29,152 nucleotides of DNA from Clostridiales bacterium (GCA_004556395.1 SFHK01000026.1:1-29152), one strand, 5' to 3'; shown: positions 17,413-26,975, counted from the stretch's first letter. Notes: a model not told the origin generated them from the letters alone. Translations and numbers: made by a program.

Positions 17413-18795
17413 ATGAATACGGGCATCGTCGTGCAGGTGATCGGGCCTGTCGTGGACGTGAAATTTGCGGACGGGCAGCTGCCCGCCATGCGAAACGCCG
17501 TCACTACCGAGGTGAACGGGAAAACGCTGGTGATGGAGGTCGCGCAGCACGTCGGCGACAACGTGGCGCGCCTGATCTCCATGAATTCAACGGACGGACT
17601 CGCGCGCGGCGCGGCGTGCGTCGATACCGGTTCTCCGATTGAGGTGCCGGTGGGCGATAAATGCTTGGGACGCATGTTCAATCTGCTCGGCGAGCCGATT
17701 GACGGCATGAGCGCGCCGGATACCGCGGAAAAATGGCCGATTCACCGTCTGCCGCCGCCGTATGACGAGCAGCAGACGTCCACGGAAATCCTCGAAACCG
17801 GCATCAAGGTCATCGACCTGATCGCGCCCTACGCCAAGGGCGGCAAGGTCGGCCTGTTCGGCGGCGCGGGCGTGGGCAAGACAGTCATCATCATGGAGCT
17901 GATCAACAACATCGCCCGTCGGCACGGCGGCATCAGCGTGTTTGCGGGCGTGGGCGAGCGTACCCGCGAGGGCAACGATCTGTACAATGAAATGAAGGAG
18001 TCCGGCGTGCTCGGCAAGACCGCGCTCGTGTACGGACAGATGAATGAGCCGCCGGGAGCGCGCATGCGCGTGGCGCTGTCCGGTCTGACGATGGCGGAGT
18101 ATTTCCGCGACGAAGAGCAGCAGGACGTACTTCTGTTCATCGACAACATCTACCGCTTCACGCAGGCGGGCAGCGAGGTTTCCGCATTGCTTGGGCGTAT
18201 GCCCAGCGCCGTCGGCTATCAGCCGACGCTGGCGACCGAAATGGGTGCGCTGCAGGAGCGAATCACCTCCACCCGCAAGGGCTCGATCACGTCCATTCAG
18301 GCCGTGTACGTTCCGGCGGACGACCTGACCGACCCCGCGCCGGCCACGACGTTCGCGCATCTGGACGCGACGACGGTGCTCAGCCGCGCCATATCGTCGC
18401 TGGGCATCTATCCCGCCGTGGATCCGCTGGATTCCACCAGCCGCATCCTCGCGCCGGAGATCGTCGGAAAAGAGCACTACGAAATCGCTCGCGGCGTGCA
18501 GAGCATTCTGCAGCGCTACAAGGAATTACAGGACATTATCGCCATCATGGGCATGGACGAGCTGTCCGAGGAGGACAAGCTGACCGTTGCCCGTGCCCGC
18601 AAGGTGCAGCGCTTCCTGAGCCAGCCGTTCTCCGTCGCCGAGCAGTACACCGGCATGGAGGGACGCTATGTGCCCATCGCCGAGACGCTGCGCGGCTTCC
18701 GCGAGATCATCGAGGGCAAGCATGACGATATTCCGGAAAGCGCGTTCCTCTTCGCGGGCGGCATCGATGACGTGCTCAGGAAAGCGGGGAAGTAA
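17413..18795 (+). CDS. atpD: F-type ATP synthase subunit beta
   Basis: This 460-residue catalytic subunit of F1 has Walker A GGAGVGKT, the GERTREGNDLY segment carrying the catalytic glutamate, and DELSEED near the C-terminus. The usual DNIFRFTQAGSEVS motif reads DNIYRFTQAGSEVS here, a mild change. ATG codons at 17404 and 17413 are both in frame. The second is preferred because AGGAAGG then sits nine bases upstream and the protein starts at MNTGIVVQVIGPVVDV. The first would overlap the atpG stop as ATGA. Confidence 0.97.
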   Translation: MNTGIVVQVIGPVVDVKFADGQLPAMRNAVTTEVNGKTLVMEVAQHVGDNVARLISMNSTDGLARGAACVDTGSPIEVPVGDKCLGRMFNLLGEPIDGMSAPDTAEKWPIHRLPPPYDEQQTSTEILETGIKVIDLIAPYAKGGKVGLFGGAGVGKTVIIMELINNIARRHGGISVFAGVGERTREGNDLYNEMKESGVLGKTALVYGQMNEPPGARMRVALSGLTMAEYFRDEEQQDVLLFIDNIYRFTQAGSEVSALLGRMPSAVGYQPTLATEMGALQERITSTRKGSITSIQAVYVPADDLTDPAPATTFAHLDATTVLSRAISSLGIYPAVDPLDSTSRILAPEIVGKEHYEIARGVQSILQRYKELQDIIAIMGMDELSEEDKLTVARARKVQRFLSQPFSVAEQYTGMEGRYVPIAETLRGFREIIEGKHDDIPESAFLFAGGIDDVLRKAGK

Positions 18796-18798
18796 GCC

Positions 18799-19056
18799 GT
18801 GAATGGGTTTCACCTGAAAATCGTCACGCCGCAGCGCACCGCGTTTGACGGCGAAGCCGAGCGGCTGGTGGTGCGCACGCGGGAAGGCGACACGGCCATC
18901 CTGCCGCGCCACGCCGAATACGCCGCCGAGGTCGCCGCGGGCATCGCCCGTGTGACCGCCGACGGCCAGACCCGCCAGGCCGAAACCGGCCCGGGCGTCC
19001 TCACCGTAACCCACGAGGGCACAACACTTTTGTGCGAGCGCTTTGAATGGAAATAG
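18799..19056 (+). CDS. atpC: F-type ATP synthase subunit epsilon, short form
   Basis: This 85-residue epsilon subunit contains only the N-terminal beta-sandwich (HLKIVTPQRTAFDGEAERL, REGDTAILPRHAEYAAEV). The usual C-terminal two-helix domain of about 45-50 residues, which in other bacteria can inhibit ATP hydrolysis, is missing. The TAG at 19054 is followed 13 bases later by the operon terminator, so there is no room for a frameshifted remainder. The start is GTG at 18799, three bases after the atpD stop. It should still join gamma to the c ring. Confidence 0.92.
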   Translation: MNGFHLKIVTPQRTAFDGEAERLVVRTREGDTAILPRHAEYAAEVAAGIARVTADGQTRQAETGPGVLTVTHEGTTLLCERFEWK

Positions 19057-19069
19057 GGCAGACGTATTC

Positions 19070-19113
19070 CCGTCTTTGAAAAACGGAATCTGTTTTTCAA
19101 AGACGGATTTTTC
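19070..19113 (+). terminator. Terminator of the ATP synthase operon
   Basis: A perfect 15-base stem, CCGTCTTTGAAAAAC (19070-19084) with GTTTTTCAAAGACGG (19092-19106), has a seven-base loop and is followed by ATTTTT. It is the strongest terminator in the window. Confidence 0.93.
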
Positions 19114-19146
19114 GTTTCCAAACCGGTAGCGGAACACGGAAAAATA

Positions 19147-19155
19147 TGTTAGAAT
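19147..19155 (+). promoter_or_regulatory. Possible extended -10 promoter for the fucosidase gene
   Basis: TGTTAGAAT (19147-19155) has the TGn extension and a fair -10 hexamer. No good -35 lies 17 bases upstream. It is placed correctly, between the operon terminator and the GTG start at 19188, and is the best candidate there. Confidence 0.4.
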
Positions 19156-19187
19156 GGAAGAACGAAACGGACGAAGGAGGATACGGC

Positions 19188-20573
19188 GTGTCTGAATTGA
19201 TCGAGGCTCTGCGCGGGGACATTATCAATCATTCGGAGGAAGACGCGTACGTCGTGCCGAAGGAAGCGGCGGTGCGCGAGAGGTTGGAGTGGTTCCGGGA
19301 TCAGAAGCTGGCGCTGATGGTGCACTGGGGGCCGTATTCGGAGCTGGGAATCTGCGAAAGCTGGCCGCTGTCGGACGGCGACGCGGACTGGGCGCGCAAG
19401 GATTACACGTGGGAGCCGGACGCGGAGCTGTTCCGCAGGCAGTATTTCGACCTGAACCGGTCGTTCAATCCGCTGCGCTTCCAGCCGCACGAGTGGGCGG
19501 ACTTCGCCGCGCGCGTCGGCTTCCGCTATTTTATCTTCACGACGAAGCACCACGACGGCTTCTGCATGTACGATACCGCGTACAGCGACTACAAGGTGAC
19601 CGGCGCGGACTGTCCGTTCCACACACACCAGTACGCGAATATCGCCAAGGTGCTGTTTGACGCGTTCCGCGCCCGCGGCATTCACATCGCACCCTACTTT
19701 TCCAAGCCGGACTGGCACTGCCCGTGGTACTGGGCGCCGGACTGCGAACTGCCGGTGGCGCACTGGCGCAATCCAACCTACGATCCGCGCAAGCGGCCGG
19801 AGCTGTGGGAAAAGTACGTCGAATTCACGCACAATCAGCTGATGGAGCTGGTGACGAAGCTGGGGCCGGTGGACATTCTGTGGCTGGACGGCGGGCAGGT
19901 CGGCCCGCGGAACCATCAGGACATCCGGCTGATGGAGCTGGCCGAGCGGGCGCGGAAGATCAATCCGGGGCTGATTCTCGCCGACCGCACGATTGGCGGC
20001 GAAACGGAAAACTACATCACGCCTGAGCAGCAGGTGCCGGACCATTACATTCCGGTGCCGTGGGAAAGCTGCATCACGATCGGGCGTTCGTTCGCTTTCG
20101 GATATGAAGACGTGCTGAAGCCGCTGCGGACGCTGACGCATCTGCTGATCGACGTGGTGGGCAAGGGCGGCAACATGGCGCTGAACATCGGCGCACAGCC
20201 GGACGGCCGTCTGCCGCTGCGCGCCCGCGAGCGCGCGTTGGAGCTGGGCGACTGGCTGCGTGTGCACGGCGAAGCGATTTTCGAAACGCGCGCGCTGGCA
20301 CCGTACTTTGACGGCGAGTGGTCATTCACCCAGAACGCCCATGCGCGCTACGCGCTCTGGCGGCTGCCAGAGGGCAAAACGATGGGCGAAAGCGTAACCG
20401 TTCCGCTGCCGGACGTGCGCGAAGCGAAGCTGCTCGGCTCCGGCGCGCCCGTGCGCGTGGAGACGTTTGAGAATCACGCGGTGCTGCATATTCCGGAGGG
20501 ACTGCGCGGCGAAAGCCCCATCGCGCCGGTGTTCCGTTTGAATGCCGTGGGCGCAGCGAGCGAAAGACTCTGA
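19188..20573 (+). CDS. GH29 alpha-L-fucosidase
   Basis: This 461-residue enzyme is predicted to remove alpha-linked L-fucose from glycans. MVHWGPYSELG near residue 45, FTTKHHDGFCMYDT, and ILWLDGG with the likely nucleophile D234 are GH29 signatures. A shorter beta domain follows. No signal peptide is present, so it should act inside the cell on imported oligosaccharides. AAGGAGG at 19174-19180 sets the GTG start at 19188; an in-frame ATG at 19146 lies before it. It is transcribed alone between the ATP synthase terminator and its own hairpin. The fucose isomerase-like gene about 5 kb downstream could act on the released sugar. Confidence 0.88.
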   Translation: MSELIEALRGDIINHSEEDAYVVPKEAAVRERLEWFRDQKLALMVHWGPYSELGICESWPLSDGDADWARKDYTWEPDAELFRRQYFDLNRSFNPLRFQPHEWADFAARVGFRYFIFTTKHHDGFCMYDTAYSDYKVTGADCPFHTHQYANIAKVLFDAFRARGIHIAPYFSKPDWHCPWYWAPDCELPVAHWRNPTYDPRKRPELWEKYVEFTHNQLMELVTKLGPVDILWLDGGQVGPRNHQDIRLMELAERARKINPGLILADRTIGGETENYITPEQQVPDHYIPVPWESCITIGRSFAFGYEDVLKPLRTLTHLLIDVVGKGGNMALNIGAQPDGRLPLRARERALELGDWLRVHGEAIFETRALAPYFDGEWSFTQNAHARYALWRLPEGKTMGESVTVPLPDVREAKLLGSGAPVRVETFENHAVLHIPEGLRGESPIAPVFRLNAVGAASERL

Positions 20574-20641
20574 ATAATGCCTGCGGGAGTGCGTTGAATA
20601 ATTATCTGAGCACGTCAAACGCATCATGGTCGGGAAATAAG

Positions 20642-20675
20642 AAAAAACAGCGTCGCGCTGCGAAGCGTCCGCTGT
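20642..20675 (-). terminator. Terminator for the pepF-acetyltransferase pair
   Basis: On the minus strand, ACAGCG and CGCTGT arms (20670-20675 and 20647-20652) form a stem, or a shorter CAGCG/CGCTG stem at 20648-20660. Either is followed by six T residues (20647-20642). It lies about 60 bases past the acetyltransferase stop. Confidence 0.6.
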
Positions 20676-20684
20676 CTGCGGCGA

Positions 20685-20709
20685 GCCGGGAGCCTTATCC
20701 CGGCATTTT
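20685..20709 (+). terminator. Terminator for the fucosidase gene
   Basis: GCCGGGA (20685-20691) pairs perfectly with TCCCGGC (20698-20704) across a six-base loop and is followed by ATTTTC. It is 112 bases past the fucosidase stop and opposes the minus-strand terminator next to it. Confidence 0.6.
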
Positions 20710-20736
20710 CATTGGAATTGGCAGTGATGCTTCCTA

Positions 20737-21492
20737 TTATAATGAATCCTCGGTCGGCTTCACGGTCAGCTGTGCCCACGCGGGGCGAAAGCCGCAGGCG
20801 AGGGCGTTTCGCGCGGAGGGAACATTCGCCCAGCCGCAGCAGTAGAAGGGCACTTTGCCGCGGCGCAGGGTTTCGAGTGCCAGCCGACTGGTCAGCGCCT
20901 TGGCAATGCCGAGATTGCGGTATGTGGGAAGAACGTCCACGCCGATCTGCCACATGGTTTCGCAGTCGGCGGAGCAGCCCGCAAGGCCGACGAGCGTATC
21001 GCCGTCGTACGCGCCGACGGCCAGCCTGTCCAGCTCGCGGCGGTGTTCGCACAGCGCGTTGCTCCATTCGGGGCGGTACAGGTCGGCCAGCGCGTCTTTT
21101 TCCAGCAAGCGAAGCGGAAACGGGCAGGCACGCGCCTGAAGCCGTTCGGGGTCGGGCAGGAAGTATTCGCCGTCGTATACAGGCGCAAGGTTCAGGGGCG
21201 CGAGCGCGCGGGCGAGGGAAACAATCCCGGCGGCTTCGAACGCGGAATGACCGGGAAAGGCTTCCATATGCTTCCGGGCGAGCGGAAGAAGGTCTTCGCG
21301 CCCGGAAGCAACGGTGGCATGCCCATAGCTGACGAAATCCAGAAGCTGCGGGAGCGCGAGGTATTTTCGCGCTCCCAGCCGCCTTTGGGACGGGAAAACC
21401 GCGTTTTCGGAGGAAAGGAAGTCCTCCGGTGCGCAGCAGCAATCCACGGCCGACTGCCTGAGGGCAATTTGAAGGATTTCCTTTCCTGTCAT
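20737..21492 (-). CDS. GNAT-family N-acetyltransferase
   Basis: This 251-residue protein has a C-terminal GNAT fold. WQIGVDVLPTYRNLGIAKAL gives the acetyl-CoA-binding loop (here R-N-L-G-I-A) on the expected strand and helix, and a late FYCCGWANVPSARNALACGF segment is typical. The N-terminal half (about residues 1-125) is not a recognised domain and may position the substrate. A GTG at 21501 is in frame, but the ATG at 21492 has GGGAAG eight bases upstream. The gene follows pepF by only five bases, so they share a transcript. Substrate unknown. Confidence 0.8.
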   Translation of the reverse strand: MTGKEILQIALRQSAVDCCCAPEDFLSSENAVFPSQRRLGARKYLALPQLLDFVSYGHATVASGREDLLPLARKHMEAFPGHSAFEAAGIVSLARALAPLNLAPVYDGEYFLPDPERLQARACPFPLRLLEKDALADLYRPEWSNALCEHRRELDRLAVGAYDGDTLVGLAGCSADCETMWQIGVDVLPTYRNLGIAKALTSRLALETLRRGKVPFYCCGWANVPSARNALACGFRPAWAQLTVKPTEDSL

Positions 21493-21497
21493 CGATT

Positions 21498-23288
21498 TCA
21501 CTTCCCGGTTACGGCGATATACTTTTCGAGCAGCGCGTCAAATTCGTTCAGCGCACTGCGAACCGGCTCGGGCGACGACATATCGATGCCCGCCAGTTTC
21601 AGCGCGTCGATGGGATAGAGACTGCCGCCCGCGTGCAGGAAGCGCTTGTAGCGCTCGACGGCGGGCGCGCCTTCGCAGCGAATCATGCCGGCGATCGCCA
21701 TGGCGGCGGAGAAGCCGGTGGCGTACTTGTACACGTAGAACGCGCGGTAGAAGTGCGGGATGCGCATCCACTCGTAGGCAATCAGCTCATCGTAGGCCAG
21801 ATTGGCGTAGTACTTTTTGTTCAGGTCGGCGTACACGGCGTTCAGGCTTTCGACGGTGAGCGCTCCGCCGCGCTCGGCCATCTCGTGGCTGCTCTTCTCG
21901 AACTCGGCGAACATCGTCTGGCGGAACACGGTGCCGCGGAAGGAATCCAGCAGGCTGTAAAGCAGGTAGGCCTGCGCGCTGTCCTCCGGGTGACGATCCA
22001 TCAGCTCCATCAGCACCAGCACCTCGTTCACGGTCGAGGCGACCTCGGCGACGAACAGCGAATAGTCGCTCTTCGGGAAGGGCTGCGTGTTGGAATACCA
22101 CGTGTGCAGCGAGTGACCCATTTCGTGGGCGATGGTCTGCAGATGGTCGAGGTCGGGCTTGTAGCTCATCAGCACGTAGGGATGTGTGGCATAGGTGCCC
22201 CACGAATACGCACCGGAGGACTTGCCCTCGTTTTCAAAGGGATCGATCCAGCGCTCGTCGCGGGCGCGGCGCAGCACGTCGCAATAGTCCTCGCCCAGCA
22301 CCTTCAGGCAGTCGATCACAAGGTCGTAGGCCTCGTTGAACGGCAGCTTCACGTCGAAGCCCAGCTCCGGCGCGAGGTACAGGTCGTAGAAGTGCATCTC
22401 GTCGATGCCGTTCAGCTTCGCGTTGGTCTGCACGAACTTCTGAAGCGACGGCAGGTGCTCGTTCACGGCGAGAATCAGGTTGTTGTATACGCTCTCGGGA
22501 ATGCTGTCCGGGAACAGGCTGGCCGCGAGCGCGCTGGCGTGCTTTCCGGCGCGGGCGCGGAAAAGATCGGCTTGCACGCTGGCGGCGTACACGGCGGGAA
22601 TCGTGGAGGAGAACGAGCGGTAGGTGGTATACAGCGCGTCAAACGCGTCCTTGCGCACGCGCGCGTCGCGGCTCATGACCAGCGGAATGTAGTTGGCGTG
22701 GGTTACGCGCAGCTTGTCGCCGGCTTCGTCGGTGATCTCCGGGAAGCGCATGTCGGCGTCGGTGAGCATGTCATAAATCGTGCTGGGCGCGGAAGCGACG
22801 TCGCCCGCCATGGCCACGAGCTTTTCCTCGGCGGCCGACAGCGTGTGCGGGCGATGACGGATCAGGTCGTCCAGGTACATATCGTAGTCGGAGAAGTCCG
22901 GGTTCGCGCGCACGGACTCAAGATAGCCCTCGGGCGCGGCCAGCAGCTCGGGACCGACAAAGGAAACCGCCGTCGAGAGGCGGGTCGCCAGCGCCTGAAT
23001 GCGGGCGACGAGCGCCTGATAGACGGGATTGGCGTTGTCCTCATCGCGGCGCATGCGCGCGTAGCCGTACAGGGAGCCCAGCCGCTGCTCGGCGTCGGTC
23101 GAGAGGTTGCAGTATTCCAGCAGCTTCGCCCTGTCCGTCAGCTTGCCCTCGTAGGTCTTGAGCGCGTCCACCTGCTCGCTCAGCTTCGCGTAGTCGGCGT
23201 CCCAGGCTTCGTTCGTCTCATAAATATCTTCCAGACGCCAGGTCTTTTCCACCGGCACCTCGCATCGCTTCAAAAGTTTTTCCGCCAT
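21498..23288 (-). CDS. pepF: Oligoendopeptidase F (M3 family)
   Basis: This 596-residue zinc metallopeptidase is predicted to cleave short peptides in the cytoplasm. The zinc site is HEMGH (residues 388-392, in TIAHEMGHSLHTW), with a downstream FVAEVASTVNE segment supplying the third ligand. The N-terminal helical region (WRLEDIYETNEAWDADYAKL) and SWGTYATHPYVLMSY are typical of PepF. AGGAGGTG just before the ATG at 23288 fixes the start. No signal peptide. It is divergent from infC with its own promoter. Confidence 0.95.
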   Translation of the reverse strand: MAEKLLKRCEVPVEKTWRLEDIYETNEAWDADYAKLSEQVDALKTYEGKLTDRAKLLEYCNLSTDAEQRLGSLYGYARMRRDEDNANPVYQALVARIQALATRLSTAVSFVGPELLAAPEGYLESVRANPDFSDYDMYLDDLIRHRPHTLSAAEEKLVAMAGDVASAPSTIYDMLTDADMRFPEITDEAGDKLRVTHANYIPLVMSRDARVRKDAFDALYTTYRSFSSTIPAVYAASVQADLFRARAGKHASALAASLFPDSIPESVYNNLILAVNEHLPSLQKFVQTNAKLNGIDEMHFYDLYLAPELGFDVKLPFNEAYDLVIDCLKVLGEDYCDVLRRARDERWIDPFENEGKSSGAYSWGTYATHPYVLMSYKPDLDHLQTIAHEMGHSLHTWYSNTQPFPKSDYSLFVAEVASTVNEVLVLMELMDRHPEDSAQAYLLYSLLDSFRGTVFRQTMFAEFEKSSHEMAERGGALTVESLNAVYADLNKKYYANLAYDELIAYEWMRIPHFYRAFYVYKYATGFSAAMAIAGMIRCEGAPAVERYKRFLHAGGSLYPIDALKLAGIDMSSPEPVRSALNEFDALLEKYIAVTGK

Positions 23289-23317
23289 ATAAGCACCTCC
23301 TGAATGATTTCCTATAT

Positions 23318-23346
23318 ATTGTAAGGGAAGAACGCCGTTTGCGCAA
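23318..23346 (-). promoter_or_regulatory. Promoter for pepF
   Basis: Read on the minus strand: TTGCGC (23346-23341), a 17-base spacer and TACAAT (23323-23318), about 30 bases upstream of the pepF start. Confidence 0.65.
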
Positions 23347-23399
23347 GCGCTTTCAGGAACCGGGGATTGTATAATTTGGGTGAAAAAGCAAAAAGGGCA

Positions 23400-23428
23400 T
23401 TGACAGAGGGGCGGGAACGTGGTATCAT
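23400..23428 (+). promoter_or_regulatory. Promoter for infC-rpmI-rplT
   Basis: A consensus TTGACA (23400-23405), a 17-base spacer and TATCAT (23423-23428) with a TG extension. A separate TATAAT at 23370-23375 may mark a second, weaker upstream promoter. Confidence 0.82.
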
Positions 23429-23433
23429 TTCAT

Positions 23434-23545
23434 AGTCAAAGCAGAAGTTACCGCTTCTCACCCGGCGGCGTCGCCAGCGCGGGTTCACATAGCCGAGGGG
23501 TCGGCCTGTGCAGGAGCGGTGCGTTTGCGCCGGTCTTTTTTTATC
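23434..23545 (+). ncRNA. infC operon leader with attenuator (L20-leader-like)
   Basis: The transcribed leader folds into a series of hairpins: AGAAG with CTTCT (23443-23458), ACCCG with CGGGT (about 23459-23485), and a CACA/GCCGA stem with TCGGC/TGTG (about 23487-23511). A terminator follows, CGGTGC (23517-23522) with GCGCCG (23527-23532), then seven T residues (23536-23542). ACCGCTTCT (23450-23458) can instead pair along all nine bases (one G-U) with AGGAGCGGT (23512-23520). That would break both the first hairpin and the terminator. This fits ribosomal protein L20 feedback control of the operon as known in Firmicutes. The Rfam match is from memory. Confidence 0.75.
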
Positions 23546-23572
23546 GAGGAAGAAAACGGGGGGTGTATCTTT

Positions 23573-24106
23573 ATCAACGATCTGATGATCAACGAGGAGA
23601 TTCGCGATCGGGAAGTTCGCGTAGTCAATCAGCAGGGGGAACAGCTCGGCATCATGCCGACCGCTCAGGCACTGAAGCTTGCGGAAGAACAGCAGCTTGA
23701 TCTGGTCAATATCGCGCCGACCGCGCGCCCGCCGGTATGCAAGCTGATGGATTACGGCAAGTACCGCTTTGAGATGTCAAAGAAAGAGCGCGAAATCAAG
23801 AAAAATCAGAAGATCATGGAGACGAAAGAGGTACGCCTGTCTGCCACGATTGAAGATCACGATATTGACGTGAGGTATCGCCAGGCCGTCAAGTTCCTGC
23901 AGGACGGCAACAAGCTCAAGGTTACGATCCGCTTCCGCGGCCGTCAGATCGCGCACAGCGAAATCGGCAACCAGGTTATGCAGGAATTCGCAGAGCGCAT
24001 CAAGGATTACGGCACGGTGGAACGCCGCCCCGTAGTCGAGGGTCGAAACATGACCATGATGGTCGCGCCGCGCGATGCCAAAAAGGATTCCAAAGCGAGC
24101 GATTAA
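23573..24106 (+). CDS. infC: Translation initiation factor IF-3
   Basis: This 177-residue IF-3 binds the 30S subunit and checks the start codon and initiator tRNA. The N-domain begins NDLMINEEIRDREVRVVN, and the C-domain holds KEVRLSATIEDHDIDVR and VTIRFRGRQIAH. The best start is ATC at 23573: GGGGGTG (23559-23565), which can pair with the anti-Shine-Dalgarno through one G-U, ends seven bases before it. Another ATC at 23567 is too close, and the first ATG (23585) is 19 bases away. Rare AUU/AUC starts are characteristic of infC and allow IF-3 to limit its own synthesis. First gene of infC-rpmI-rplT. Confidence 0.92.
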   Translation: MNDLMINEEIRDREVRVVNQQGEQLGIMPTAQALKLAEEQQLDLVNIAPTARPPVCKLMDYGKYRFEMSKKEREIKKNQKIMETKEVRLSATIEDHDIDVRYRQAVKFLQDGNKLKVTIRFRGRQIAHSEIGNQVMQEFAERIKDYGTVERRPVVEGRNMTMMVAPRDAKKDSKASD

Positions 24107-24124
24107 TGAGAGGAGGAACATCCC

Positions 24125-24322
24125 ATGCCCAAACAGAAAACGCACAAGGGCGCCGCGAAGCGGTTTAACCTGACCAAGTCCGGAAAGGTGAAGCGCGCGC
24201 AGGCTTTTAAGCGCCACATCCTCACCAAAAAGCCCACCAAGCGCACCCGCAACCTTCGCAAGGCCGCTTATCTGACCGCCACCGAAGGCCGCACCATGAA
24301 AAAGCTGATTCCGTACAAGTAA
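24125..24322 (+). CDS. rpmI: 50S ribosomal protein L35
   Basis: This 65-residue, very basic ribosomal protein has the family pattern PKQKTHKGAAKRF at the start and KRTRNLRKAAYL later. It lies 18 bases after infC with AGGAGG before the ATG, in the standard infC-rpmI-rplT order. It is expected to share control by the leader. Confidence 0.97.
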   Translation: MPKQKTHKGAAKRFNLTKSGKVKRAQAFKRHILTKKPTKRTRNLRKAAYLTATEGRTMKKLIPYK

Positions 24323-24337
24323 GGAGGCGAATCGAAA

Positions 24338-24691
24338 ATGGCAAGAGTGAAGCGTGCAGTAAATGCACTGAAAAAGCGTCGTAAGGTTTTTAAGCTGTCC
24401 AAGGGTTATTTTGGCGCGAAGAGCAAGCAGTATCGCGCCGCCAGCGAGCAGGTTCGCCGTTCGCTCCGTTACGCGTACATCGGCCGCAAGCTCAAGAAGC
24501 GTGAATATCGCCGCCTGTGGATCGCCCGCATCAACGCGGCCGCCCGCATGAACGGCATCAGCTACTCCAGGCTGATGAACGGCCTGAAGGTCGCCGGCGT
24601 CAACGTCAACCGCAAGATGCTCTCCGAGCTCGCGATTAACGACGCCAAGGCGTTCACCGCTCTCGTTGAGAAAGCGAAGGCCGCGAAATAA
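24338..24691 (+). CDS. rplT: 50S ribosomal protein L20
   Basis: This 117-residue protein binds 23S rRNA early in large-subunit assembly. ARVKRAVNALKKRRK at the N-terminus and RRLWIARINAAARMNG are diagnostic. In Firmicutes L20 represses its own operon by binding the leader RNA, which matches the attenuator at 23434-23545. It is the last gene of the operon, followed by a terminator. Confidence 0.97.
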   Translation: MARVKRAVNALKKRRKVFKLSKGYFGAKSKQYRAASEQVRRSLRYAYIGRKLKKREYRRLWIARINAAARMNGISYSRLMNGLKVAGVNVNRKMLSELAINDAKAFTALVEKAKAAK

Positions 24692-24708
24692 ATTTCAAAG
24701 CCAGAAAC

Positions 24709-24746
24709 CGTCCGTGAAAACAATCCGTTTCCACGGGCGTTTTTTT
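24709..24746 (+). terminator. Terminator of the infC operon
   Basis: CGTCCGTG and GTTT/CACGGGCG segments form a long stem with one mismatch around the loop AATCC (about 24709-24739). Seven T residues follow (24740-24746). Confidence 0.82.
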
Positions 24747-24763
24747 AGCGGGAGGAAAATTCC

Positions 24764-25384
24764 ATGAACGAACAGGAGTGGATCGACCGGATTGTGGAAT
24801 TGCAGAGCCTTGCGCAGGCCGGGCTGACCTATGGGCGCGACCGGTACGACCTTGAACGCTATGAGCGGATTCGGACGCTTTCGGCGGAAATGCTCGCCGA
24901 CGCCGCGGATCTGCCGCTTGAAACGGTTCAGGGTCTGTTCTGCAATGAAACCGGCTATTAAACGCCAAAGGTGGATACCCGCGCCGCTGTGTTTTCGGAG
25001 GGAAAAATCCTGCTGGTGCGCGAAAACGGTGGGCGCTGGGCGCTGCCGGGCGGATGGTGCGACGTGAACCAGTCCGTCGGAGAGAACACCGCCAAGGAGG
25101 TTTTCGAGGAAGCGGGACTGACCGTTCAGCCGCAGCGAATCATTGCCGTGCAGGATCGAAACCGGCATAATCCGCCGCGCTATGCCTGTGGAGTCGTGAA
25201 AATCTTCATGCTCTGCGCGCTCGTCGGCGGACAGTTTCAGGAAAACCTCGAAACGACCGAAAGCCGCTACTTCGCGCGGGAGTAAATCCCGGACGCGCTG
25301 GCGCAGGAGAAGGTCACGCGCGAGCAGATTGAACTGTGCTTCGACGCGCAGACAGACGAGCGCTGGATACCGGTATTCGACTGA
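24764..25384 (+). pseudogene. NUDIX hydrolase with two in-frame stop codons
   Basis: A single frame runs from ATG 24764 to TGA 25382, with TAA at 24959-24961 (codon 66) and again at 25283-25285 (codon 174). The protein around the stops is well preserved. An N-terminal helical domain (NEQEWIDRIVELQSLAQAGL) leads into a NUDIX domain with GRWALPGGWCDVNQS and KEVFEEAGL, the NUDIX box having Gln/Lys variants. By family pattern, codon 66 was probably CAA (Gln) and codon 174 Glu. Intact homologues hydrolyse nucleoside diphosphate derivatives. Two nonsense changes with no frame loss suggest recent inactivation. A partial product restarting at GTG 24971 is possible. Confidence 0.8.
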
Positions 25385-25406
25385 TGCGCGATTTTGTGGG
25401 CGTCTC

Positions 25407-25435
25407 TTGACATCCTTCCGGAAAAGTATTATCAT
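25407..25435 (+). promoter_or_regulatory. Promoter for the isomerase-GH27 genes
   Basis: TTGACA (25407-25412), a 17-base spacer and TATCAT (25430-25435), 46 bases before the ATG. This is a near-consensus sigma-A promoter. No clear operator or cre-like site was seen nearby. Confidence 0.8.
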
Positions 25436-25480
25436 GCAAAATGAAATGGAGCCTATTACATAGCGAGGGAGTGTTCACGT

Positions 25481-26959
<1,479 letters not shown>

Positions 26960-26975
26960 TTTCAAAGGAGCGCGA

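Noticed and set aside
19057..19145. A frameshifted epsilon C-terminal domain after the atpC stop
   Set aside because: The terminator begins 13 bases after the stop, and no frame there reads like the missing helices.
21633..23303. A 556-codon plus-strand frame
   Set aside because: It is antisense to pepF, which has the HEMGH motif and a strong start. The plus-strand translation is Val/His/Gly-rich without family features.
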